NCBI GenBank assembly: GCA_009731375.1 | Contig: BJOX01000122.1 | Location: forward strand, 883,119 to 947,118 | Direction: 5' to 3' | From: Paulinella micropora | Taxonomy: Eukaryota; Cercozoa; Imbricatea; Euglyphida | DNA length: 64,000 nucleotides | Shown: positions 1 through 12,430 of the stretch, piece by piece | Layout: every line of letters starts with the position of its first letter | How positions within the stretch are numbered: position 1 is the stretch's first letter | The notes under the pieces: model-generated | Seen by the model: the letters and a program-made list of their open reading frames with translations, nothing else | The model's database searches: none | What the model was told of the DNA's origin: nothing | Translations under genes and position numbers: made by a program

Positions 1-213
1 CCTCTGTAATGGAGGTGGGAGCTCGTTCTGCAAGGGGCGCTTATGGAACGAGCCCTGGCCCCGCCTGGTACTAGGGAGATTTGGTATTGCCTGTATCAGT
101 CCCTTCCGTGCAAACATCACGGCTTAGCTGGGCATCGGGTTAATACTTTACCCACAGACTTCCTTGGTTGACGAAATCAGAAGCTCCTTTTTTCTGACAT
201 TAGTCGATATTTC

Positions 214-215
<2 letters not shown>
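1..215. repeat. 546-bp repeat family, copy A (partial)
   Basis: This is the 3' part of a repeat found four times in the window (also 4234-4898, 10979-11581, 19171-19863). All copies have the same orientation. Each ends at the same point, after GTCGATATCTCATC or a close variant, and runs straight into an ATCT array. Copy A starts before the window edge. Nothing in it looks coding. Confidence 0.85.
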
Positions 216-249
<34 letters not shown>

Positions 250-263
250 GACTATCTATCTGA

Positions 264-314
<51 letters not shown>

Positions 315-408
315 AAAGCCCGCCCAGAGTGGGTAGTCTTTGAACAGATTCCTCGATATATCTATCTATCTATCTATCTTTCTATCTATCTATCTATCTA
401 TCCAACTG

Positions 409-443
<35 letters not shown>

Positions 444-452
444 GACTGTCTG

Positions 453-502
<50 letters not shown>

Positions 503-524
503 GTATCTATCTATCTGTCTATCC

Positions 525-557
<33 letters not shown>

Positions 558-664
558 CTATCTACCTATCTACCTATCTATCCATCTATCTATCTATCTA
601 TCTTTCTATCTGTCTGACTGTCAATCTATCTATCTATCTATCTATCTGACTGTCTATCTCTCTA

Positions 665-716
<52 letters not shown>

Positions 717-784
717 CCTATCTATCCATCTATCTATCTATCTTTCTATCTATCTATCTATCTATCTAACTATCTATCTAACTG

Positions 785-864
<80 letters not shown>

Positions 865-969
865 CTAGACTTGATACTTTTGAACAGGTTTCCTTACGAC
901 ACACACTCTCTCTCTCTCTGTCTCTCTCTCTCTCTCTCTCTTCCTCTCTCCCTCTCCCCCCCCCCCCCC
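216..969. repeat. (ATCT)n arrays, then CT and C runs
   Basis: Tetranucleotide ATCT arrays with point variants (CTGA, CTGT, CTAC), a short unique islet near 314-355, a CT dinucleotide run from about 901, and a C run that ends at a 539-base gap (970-1508). The Ile-Tyr-Leu-Ser reading frame here is only translated microsatellite. Confidence 0.95.
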
Positions 970-1508
970 NNNNNNNNNNNNNNNNNNNNNNNNNNNNNNN
1001 NNNNNNNNNNNNNNNNNNNNNNNNNNNNNNNNNNNNNNNNNNNNNNNNNNNNNNNNNNNNNNNNNNNNNNNNNNNNNNNNNNNNNNNNNNNNNNNNNNNN
1101 NNNNNNNNNNNNNNNNNNNNNNNNNNNNNNNNNNNNNNNNNNNNNNNNNNNNNNNNNNNNNNNNNNNNNNNNNNNNNNNNNNNNNNNNNNNNNNNNNNNN
1201 NNNNNNNNNNNNNNNNNNNNNNNNNNNNNNNNNNNNNNNNNNNNNNNNNNNNNNNNNNNNNNNNNNNNNNNNNNNNNNNNNNNNNNNNNNNNNNNNNNNN
1301 NNNNNNNNNNNNNNNNNNNNNNNNNNNNNNNNNNNNNNNNNNNNNNNNNNNNNNNNNNNNNNNNNNNNNNNNNNNNNNNNNNNNNNNNNNNNNNNNNNNN
1401 NNNNNNNNNNNNNNNNNNNNNNNNNNNNNNNNNNNNNNNNNNNNNNNNNNNNNNNNNNNNNNNNNNNNNNNNNNNNNNNNNNNNNNNNNNNNNNNNNNNN
1501 NNNNNNNN
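970..1508. other. Assembly gap (539 N)
   Basis: A run of N. The left flank is a C homopolymer and the right flank is a CT repeat, so the missing piece is probably low-complexity. Confidence 0.98.
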
Positions 1509-1936
1509 TCTCTCTCTCAGGTCTGGTCTAAGTTGTATCCAGGCCAATTTGTTATGGATATACTAACCAGCCCGGTCTCTCTCTCTCTCTCATCCAGGCC
1601 AATGTGTTATGGATATACTAACCAGCCCGGTCTCTCTCTCTCTCTCTCTCTCATCCAGGCCAATTTGCTATGGATACTAACCAGCCCGGTCTCTCTCTCT
1701 CTCTCTCTCTCTCTCATCCAGGCCAATTTTTATGGATATACTAACCAGCCCGGTCTCTCTCTCTCTCTCTCTCATCCAGGTCAATTTGTTATGGATATAC
1801 TAACCAGCCCGGTCTCTCTCTCTCTCTCTCTCTCTCATCCAGGCCAATTTGTTATGGATATACTAACCAGCCCGGTCTCTCTCTCTCTCTCCCTCTCATC
1901 CAGGCCAATTTGTTATCGATATACTAACCAGCCCGG

Positions 1937-1950
<14 letters not shown>
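1509..1950. repeat. Minisatellite, 7 units of 56-63 bp
   Basis: Seven units start near 1535, 1591, 1652, 1715, 1773, 1836 and 1897. Each has a conserved core (CATCCAGGCCAATTTGTTAT and a following CTAACCAGCCCGGT) and a CT run of variable length. Unit length varies mainly through the CT run. Confidence 0.9.
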
Positions 1951-1973
<23 letters not shown>

Positions 1974-2290
1974 TATATACTATATATATATATGTATGCT
2001 ATATACTATATATATATTTATATATATATATATATATATAAATTTATATCACACACACACACACAAACATACACAGAGAGAAACGAAGATGAATAGAAAC
2101 AAAAATAATGGTATTAGTAGGTAGGTACGGGACATAATTTCTCACCTACAAACATACACACACAGGAGAAGAAAAAGAGGAAGAGAGAACGGAAGGGGCA
2201 GTCTGTGTGAGTGGGCGTATGGGGGGGGGGGGGGGGGGGGGGGTNNNNNNNNNNCACCTTCTTTTTGCAATAGACATATATGTATATATA

Positions 2291-2316
<26 letters not shown>
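1951..2316. repeat. (TA)n, short unique stretch, G23 run and gap
   Basis: TA repeats to about 2050, a unique A-rich stretch of about 170 bp with no coding signal, then a run of 23 G (2221-2243) beside a 10-base gap (2245-2254), then TA/TG repeats. Confidence 0.85.
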
Positions 2317-2319
<3 letters not shown>

Positions 2320-2323
<4 letters not shown>

Positions 2324-2374
2324 GCAACAATTAGATGCGCCGTTTACCTCGTTATCGTATCTCTCTGCTGAATT

Positions 2375-2432
<58 letters not shown>

Positions 2433-2564
2433 ACATTTGGGTGCGCCGTTTACCTCGTTGTCGTATCTCTCTGCTGAATTTACAATATATATATATATAT
2501 ATATATATATGCATCAACTAGGGGCGCCATTTACCTCGTTATCGTATCTCTCTTCTGAATTTAC

Positions 2565-2609
<45 letters not shown>

Positions 2610-3018
2610 GCATCAATTAGGTGCGCCTTTTTACCTCGTTATCGTATCTCTCTGCTGAATTTACAATATATTATATTATATATATATATACATATATATA
2701 TATGCAACAACTAGGGGCGGCGTTTACTTCGTTATCGTATCTCTCTGCTAAATTTACATATATACATACATACAAACATACATACATGCATACATACATA
2801 AATACATACAACTAGGTACGACGTTTACCTCGTTATCGTATCTCTCTGCTGAATTTACAATATTATATATATATATGTATATGCATCAACTAGGGGCGCC
2901 ATTTACCTCGTTATCGTATGTCTCTGCTGAATTTACATACATACATACATAGATACATACATACATACATACAACTAGGTTCGACGTTTACCTCGTTATC
3001 GTATCTTTCTGCTGAATT

Positions 3019-3063
<45 letters not shown>

Positions 3064-3725
3064 TATATGTGTGTGTGTGTGTGTATGCATCAACTAGGGG
3101 CGTCATTTACCTCGTTATCGTACCTCTCTGCTGAATTTACATATATACATACATACATACATACATACATACATACATACATACATACATACATACAACT
3201 AGGTACGACGTTTACCTCGTTATCGTATCTTTCTGCTAAATTTACAATATTATATATATGTATATATATATATGTATGTATATATATATATATGCATCAA
3301 CTACGGGCGCCGTTTACCTCGTTATCGTATCTCTCTGCTGAATGTACATATATACATACATACATACATACATACATACATACATACATACATACATACA
3401 TAATACTAGGTACGACGTTTACCTCGTTATCGTATCTTTCTGCTAAATTTACAATATTACATATATATATATGCAACAATTAGGTGCGCCGTTTACCTCG
3501 TTATCGTATCTCTCTGCTGAATTTACAATATATATATATATATATATATATATACATGCAAAATTTAGGTGCGCCGTTTACCTCGTTATCGTATCTCTCT
3601 GCTGAATTTACATATATACATACATACATACATACGTACATACATACATACATACATACATACATACATACATACATACAACTAGGTACGACGTTTACCT
3701 CGTTATCGTATCTCTCTGCTGAATT

Positions 3726-3788
<63 letters not shown>

Positions 3789-3836
3789 AGAATTAGGTGC
3801 GCCGTTTACCTCGTTATCGTACCTCTCTGCTGAATT

Positions 3837-3900
<64 letters not shown>

Positions 3901-4055
3901 GCATCAACTAGGTGCGCCGTTTACCTCGTTATCATATCTTTCTGCTGAATTTACATATATACATACATACATACATACATACATACATACATACATACAT
4001 ACAACTAGGTGCGCCGTTTACCTCGCTATCGTATCTTTCTGCTGAATTTGCAACG
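2320..4055. repeat. 18 copies of a ~45-bp unit spaced by (TA)n or (CATA)n
   Basis: The core GTTTACCTCGTTATCGTATC followed by TCTCTGCTGAATTTAC recurs 18 times, near 2331, 2440, 2521, 2618, 2713, 2815, 2893, 2979, 3097, 3203, 3303, 3409, 3482, 3567, 3685, 3795, 3911 and 4008. There are two head variants: GCATCAACTAGG-type, usually after (TA)n, and ACTAGGTACGACG-type, usually after (CATA)n. Spacers are pure microsatellite of variable length. This is a compound tandem array, not a CRISPR: the spacers are repetitive and the setting is eukaryotic. Confidence 0.9.
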
Positions 4056-4103
4056 TGTGACAAGCAAGGAGGATCCACTACAAAGCGAACTGACGTCTCT
4101 GAC

Positions 4104-4147
<44 letters not shown>

Positions 4148-4161
4148 TCTCGCTCGCTCGC

Positions 4162-4213
<52 letters not shown>

Positions 4214-4233
4214 CCTATCTACCTATCTATCTT
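4056..4233. repeat. Short unique stretch, then CT and ATCT arrays
   Basis: About 45 bp of unique sequence follow the last unit of the compound array. They lead into a CT run and an ATCT array that abuts repeat copy B. Confidence 0.8.
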
Positions 4234-4898
4234 AGTCCCTTCCGTGCAAACATCACGGCTTAGCTGGGCATCGGGTCAATACTTTATTCACAGACTTCCT
4301 TGGTTGACGAAATCAGAAGCTCCTTTTTTCTGACATTAGTCGATATTTCATCAGTTGATCTCATCACTTACTCCACGAAGTGAACCAAGGCCACTTGAGG
4401 TGTCACTGACCCTCCCTTGGGCTTGATGTTTTGAAATGGGTGCCATCTGTCGACAGACAGAGAATTAGGGGATGGTGTGGGTGTGCTGGGCCCGTGGTGG
4501 GGTGCCTTATGTGTGCCTAGCCATACGCCTATGAGTCACATGCCGAAATAGCGACGGGAAGCACAATCCTGTTCCCTCAGGGTGCCCTTTCTCGCTTGTT
4601 GAGCCCGGAATAAAACCCACAGTGCTCTGTCGGTTTATACTAGACTGTCGAACAGTCTCGAAACTCCATCTGCTTACTGGGCCCTCTGTAATGGAGGTGG
4701 GAGCTCGTTCTGCAAGGGGCGCTTATGGAACGAGCCCTGGCCCCGCCTGGTACTAGGGAGCTTTGGTATCGCCTGTATCAGTCCCTTCCGTGCAAACATC
4801 ACGGCTTAGCTGGGCATCTGGTCAATACTTTATTCACAGACTTCCTTGGTTGACGAAATCAGAAGCTCCTTTTTTCTGACATTAGTCGATATCTCATC
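4234..4898. repeat. 546-bp repeat family, copy B
   Basis: The copy starts inside the unit and runs through slightly more than one period. The marker GTCCCTTCCGTGC occurs at 4235 and again at 4781, which gives a period of 546 bp. It ends at the shared 3' point and passes into ATCT repeats. The variable 5' start with a constant 3' end and tetranucleotide tail resembles retroposon structure. Confidence 0.85.
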
Positions 4899-5983
<1,085 letters not shown>

Positions 5984-5993
5984 NNNNNNNNNN

Positions 5994-6290
5994 GTTGGGA
6001 GCTCATATTTGCAGGGTGGCTAGCCCCAGACTCGATGTTGATGCTGATACGATTTTTTCTGGAATTCACGCAAATATTTGCGTTAGAGGAGCGTCCTGAA
6101 TGCCAAAATTCCTTTTTTTTTTTCGCACCCCAATCGGAATAAATCATGGTGTGTGTGAACCAGGAGGAGTTGGGAGCTCATAATGACAGGGTGGCTAGCC
6201 ACGATGATGATGCTGATATAATTTCTTTGGAATTCACGCAAATATTTGCGTTCAGGGAGTGTCCTGAATGCGAAAATTCCTTGTTTTTTG
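5994..6290. repeat. Imperfect tandem duplication (~175 bp) with a 16-bp palindrome
   Basis: Two copies begin at 5994 and 6169 with GTTGGGAGCTCATA and share most of their length. Each contains the perfect palindrome ACGCAAATATTTGCGT (6068-6083 and 6236-6251). The palindrome could be a protein-binding site or part of an unrecognised element. Confidence 0.75.
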
Positions 6291-6381
6291 GCAGTACTTG
6301 CCGGTACCTCCGGCAATCGAACGTACCCTGTCGACGGGGAATGGGGGGTCCTGCCCCCAGGAACCCCCAGCCCGAAGGGGA

Positions 6382-6418
<37 letters not shown>

Positions 6419-6504
6419 CCCCCAAANNNNNNNNNNCTATTATTGTTGTTGTTGTTATTATTATTATTATTATTATTATCATTATTATTATTATTATTAT
6501 TATT

Positions 6505-6540
<36 letters not shown>

Positions 6541-6561
6541 ATCATTATTATTATTATTACG

Positions 6562-6613
<52 letters not shown>

Positions 6614-6616
6614 TGC

Positions 6617-6679
<63 letters not shown>

Positions 6680-6736
6680 CATTATTGTCATCATTACTAT
6701 TATTATTGTTATTATTGTTGTTATTATTATTATTAC

Positions 6737-6797
<61 letters not shown>

Positions 6798-6819
6798 GTC
6801 ATCATTACTATTATTATTG

Positions 6820-6877
<58 letters not shown>

Positions 6878-6895
6878 AATTATTACAATTATTAC

Positions 6896-6970
<75 letters not shown>

Positions 6971-7047
6971 GCAGCAAAGCCGTGGCGGCTGCGGAGAATC
7001 TTTCACAGGAAATAGAGAAAAGCCATAGAGCGAAGGTGTGTATGTAA

Positions 7048-7084
<37 letters not shown>

Positions 7085-7092
7085 GGGGGGGG
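6291..7092. repeat. G/C runs, gap and (ATT)n arrays
   Basis: A G run followed by a C run (about 6378-6423), a 10-base gap (6427-6436), then more than 500 bp of TTA trinucleotide repeat with ATC and TTG variants, a short unique segment (6970-7040) and GT/AG repeats. Confidence 0.9.
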
Positions 7093-7741
7093 NNNNNNNN
7101 NNNNNNNNNNNNNNNNNNNNNNNNNNNNNNNNNNNNNNNNNNNNNNNNNNNNNNNNNNNNNNNNNNNNNNNNNNNNNNNNNNNNNNNNNNNNNNNNNNNN
7201 NNNNNNNNNNNNNNNNNNNNNNNNNNNNNNNNNNNNNNNNNNNNNNNNNNNNNNNNNNNNNNNNNNNNNNNNNNNNNNNNNNNNNNNNNNNNNNNNNNNN
7301 NNNNNNNNNNNNNNNNNNNNNNNNNNNNNNNNNNNNNNNNNNNNNNNNNNNNNNNNNNNNNNNNNNNNNNNNNNNNNNNNNNNNNNNNNNNNNNNNNNNN
7401 NNNNNNNNNNNNNNNNNNNNNNNNNNNNNNNNNNNNNNNNNNNNNNNNNNNNNNNNNNNNNNNNNNNNNNNNNNNNNNNNNNNNNNNNNNNNNNNNNNNN
7501 NNNNNNNNNNNNNNNNNNNNNNNNNNNNNNNNNNNNNNNNNNNNNNNNNNNNNNNNNNNNNNNNNNNNNNNNNNNNNNNNNNNNNNNNNNNNNNNNNNNN
7601 NNNNNNNNNNNNNNNNNNNNNNNNNNNNNNNNNNNNNNNNNNNNNNNNNNNNNNNNNNNNNNNNNNNNNNNNNNNNNNNNNNNNNNNNNNNNNNNNNNNN
7701 NNNNNNNNNNNNNNNNNNNNNNNNNNNNNNNNNNNNNNNNN
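7093..7741. other. Assembly gap (649 N)
   Basis: G runs flank both sides. Just outside them a ~37-bp sequence recurs (from 6999 and from 7751, TTTCACAGGAAATMGAGAAA), so the gap may hide a tandem duplication. Confidence 0.95.
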
Positions 7742-8436
7742 GGGGGGGGGTTTCACAGGAAATCGAGAAAAGCAATGGAGCGAAGGTCAATAGGATATAT
7801 ATATATATATATACATATATATACATTCAGGAAGCACGTCTGAGAGTGGTGGAGGTCAATAGGCATATGGAGTCAGGTATGTTTATGTTTATGTTTATGT
7901 TTATATTTATATTTTTGTTTATGTTTATGTTTATCCTTATTCTTTGCTATGTTGTGTTATGTAATGTTATCTTTATCTTTATCTTTATCTTTATCTTTAT
8001 CTTTATGTGTATGTTTATGTTTATGTTCATGTTTGTATTTATGTTTATGTTTATGTTTATGTTATGTTATGTTATGTTATGTTATGTTGTGTTATTTTAC
8101 GTGCATCTTATGTTCATCTTTATCTTTATCTTCTGTTTATGTAATGTTTATGTAATTTTTGGGTAATGTTCATGTTTGTGTTATGTCATCTTATGTTAGG
8201 TTATGTTATGTTTTATGTTATATGTATCCTAGGTTCATGTAATGTTTGTGCAATGTTTATGTTGTATTATAATTATGTTATGCTAGGGCACGTTATGTTT
8301 ATGTTTATGTTTATGTTTATGTTTATGTTATGTTATGTTATGTTATGTTATGTTTATGTTATGTTTATGTTATGTTTATGTTATGGTTATGCTATGTTAT
8401 GGTAACCTATCTATCTATCTATCTATATTTATATAT
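7742..8436. repeat. TA repeats, then TTTATG hexamer and TTATG pentamer arrays
   Basis: After a short unique segment the DNA alternates between TTTATG hexamers and TTATG pentamers with point variants. It ends in ATCT repeats. The Met-Leu-Cys-Tyr-Val frames are translated repeat. Confidence 0.9.
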
Positions 8437-8438
8437 AG

Positions 8439-8498
8439 GACGTGTCAGAGGAGCATAGCAGTGTGTTAATCTACCTACTAACCTATCTACCTATCTAC

Positions 8499-8538
<40 letters not shown>

Positions 8539-8598
8539 ATTTTTATATAGGACGTGTCAGAGGAGCATAGCAGTGTGTTAATCTACCTACCTACCTAC

Positions 8599-8629
<31 letters not shown>

Positions 8630-8649
8630 CCTATCTATCTATATATCTA

Positions 8650-8690
<41 letters not shown>

Positions 8691-8734
8691 TTATATAGGA
8701 CGTGCCAGAGGAGCATAGCAGTGTGTTAATCAAG
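8439..8734 (+). repeat. Exon-like island in three copies
   Basis: GACGTGTCAGAGGAGCATAG and 12 more bases recur at 8439, 8551 and 8699, each directly after TATATAG and separated by ATCT arrays. One frame reads as a short acidic peptide ([12 protein letters not shown] in copy 1/3 form). The preceding AG suits a 3' splice site. The copies look like one small exon edge multiplied together with intronic microsatellites. A coding role is a guess. Confidence 0.4.
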
Positions 8735-8746
8735 TGTTGGCAGATG

Positions 8747-8811
<65 letters not shown>

Positions 8812-8824
8812 GTAGATAGATAGG

Positions 8825-8893
<69 letters not shown>
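8735..8893. repeat. (GATA)n array
   Basis: About 150 bp of GATA tetranucleotides, opposite in orientation to most ATCT arrays in the window. Confidence 0.95.
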
Positions 8894-9012
8894 GAGATGT
8901 CGCAAAGGAATGTAGTCCTTGCAAAGGAACGCAGTTTCACATCAAACAATAATTTGTGTACTGTGCATGTGTCCGGGATGGGAATCACGGGTAGACTGTG
9001 TTCTGGAAAAAG

Positions 9013-9287
9013 AAGAGGAGGAAGGACGTTGAAGAAAAAGGCAATCTAGGAATGGAGAGTGGGAGGATAAGGAAGAAGAGAAAGAAAAGGAAGCCGTTAG
9101 TCCAAGTGTTTTGAGCACCGTAAGCTTGCGCAAGCTACAATGATGACATTGNNNNNNNNNNAAGAGGAGGAAGGACGTTGAAGAAAAAGGCAATCTAGGA
9201 ATGGAGAGTGGGAGGATAAGGAAGAAGAGAAAGAAAAGGAAGCCGTTAGTCCAAGTGTTTTGAGCACCGTAAGCTTGCGCAAGCTAC

Positions 9288-9289
<2 letters not shown>
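9013..9289. repeat. 128-bp direct duplication across a 10-base gap
   Basis: The segment 9013-9140 recurs at 9162-9289 with no difference that I can see. The gap (9152-9161) lies between them. Such identity at a gap is typical of two contig ends that overlap but were not merged, though a real recent tandem copy is possible. One plus frame reads as a Glu/Lys-rich stretch followed by a Ser/Leu-rich one, perhaps an exon. Confidence 0.7.
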
Positions 9290-9332
<43 letters not shown>

Positions 9333-10274
9333 TGTTAGGTTATGTCAATATTGTGTTTATCTAATGTTTATGTTATGTTAATGTTATGTTTATGTTATGT
9401 TTATGTTCATGTTATGTTATGTTATGTTATTTCATGTCATTTCATGTTATGTTATGTTATGTTATGTTACGTTATGTCATGGCATGTTATGTTATGTTAT
9501 GTTATGTCATGTCATTTCATGTTATGTCATGTTATGTCATGTTACGTTATGTCATGTCATGTTATGTTATGTTACGTTATGTTATGTTACGTTATGTTAT
9601 GTTATGTTACGTTACGTTATGTTATGTTATGTTATGTTATGTTATGTTATGTTTATGTTATGTGTTTATGTTATGTTTATGTTATGTTTATGTTATGTTT
9701 ATGTTATGTTTATGTTATGTTTATGTTATGTTTATGTTATGTTGTGTTATGTTGTGTTATGTTTATGTTCATGTTATGTTATGTTATGTTATGTTATGTT
9801 ATCTTATGTTTGTTTTATGTTTATGTTATGTTTATGTTATGTTTATGTTATGTTTACGTTATGTTTATGTTATGTTTATGTTATGTTTATGTTATGTTTA
9901 TGTTATGTTTATGTTATGTTTATGTTATGTTTATGTTATGTTTATTTGACGTTACGTTACGTTTTGTTTATGTTAATTTTATGATAGGTTACGTTAACGT
10001 TATGTTGCGTTACGTTACGTTACGTTACGTTACGTTACGTTACGTTACGTTATGCAATCTTATGTTATGTTACGTTACGTTACCTTATGCTATGTTATGT
10101 TTTGTTATGTTATGCTATGTTATGTTACATTACGTTATGTTACGTTACGTTATGCTATGTTTTACTATGTTAAGTTACGTTTGTTATGCTGCGTTATGTT
10201 ATGTTATGCTATGTTATGTTATGTTATGTTATGCTATGTTATGCTATGTTATGCTATGTTATGCTATGTTACGT
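9290..10274. repeat. (GATA)n, then a long TTATG-type pentamer array
   Basis: GATA repeats to about 9332, then about 930 bp of TTATG pentamers with TTACG, TCATG, CTATG and TTTATG variants. Variants cluster in blocks, as expected from local unequal exchange. Confidence 0.92.
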
Positions 10275-10279
10275 GTAAT

Positions 10280-10496
10280 ATGAGAAGTTCCTAGTTCTTA
10301 ACTACAATGAGCAATGACTTCAAGTGCTTCGATCTCAGCCAATGCTGGTTGCTGTCGCTTGAGCAGTGGCTCGTTTGAAAGCTCTCGTCAAGAGCTTACT
10401 AATGAACTAAGACACAGTTTCTGCACACCAGTATTGACTGAGAACGAAGCGCTTAAAGTGATTGCTCATTGCACTTAAGAACTAGGAACTTCTCAT
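10280..10496. mobile_element. MITE-like element, 217 bp, with 5-bp target duplication
   Basis: The two ends form long terminal inverted repeats: ATGAGAAGTTCCTAGTTCTT begins the left end, and the right end read on the other strand begins the same way. Similarity extends inward for about 65-70 bp with scattered mismatches. GTAAT lies immediately outside both ends (10275-10279 and 10497-10501), consistent with a 5-bp target-site duplication. There is no coding capacity, so it would need a transposase from elsewhere. It inserted at the edge of the pentamer array. Confidence 0.8.
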
Positions 10497-10673
10497 GTAA
10501 TATTGTTTTATAGGGGGAATGAAGATCTCACTAGTTGATCCAACTCGCATGCATGTTAGGTATGAAGAATCTATCAATCCATCTATCTATCTATCTATCT
10601 ATCTATCTCTCCATCTATCTATCTATCTATATATCTATCTATCTATCTATCTATATATCTATATATCTATATG

Positions 10674-10706
<33 letters not shown>

Positions 10707-10764
10707 TTATCTACATATCTACCCACCTACCTATCTGTCTACCTACATATCTATCTATCTATCC

Positions 10765-10798
<34 letters not shown>

Positions 10799-10913
10799 AT
10801 CTGTCTGTCTATCTATCTATCTATCTATCTATCTATCCATCCATCTATCTATCTATCTATCTATCTATCTGTCTATCTATCTATCTATCTATCTATCTAT
10901 CGATCTATCGATC

Positions 10914-10944
<31 letters not shown>

Positions 10945-10949
10945 CTATA

Positions 10950-10978
<29 letters not shown>
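10497..10978. repeat. Short unique stretch, then (ATCT)n array
   Basis: About 70 bp of unique sequence, then about 400 bp of ATCT repeat with variants that abuts repeat copy C. Confidence 0.9.

Positions 10979-12430
<1,452 letters not shown>

Noticed and set aside
340-966. Ile-Tyr-Leu-Ser-rich ORFs here and elsewhere
   Set aside because: Translated ATCT, TTATG, CATTA or TTA repeats. No non-repeat coding content.
2320-4055. CRISPR-like repeat-spacer array
   Set aside because: Spacers are microsatellite, units are diverged and the setting is eukaryotic.
9340-10274. Telomere-like pentamer array
   Set aside because: TTATG is not a known telomere repeat, has many variants and is internal to the contig.
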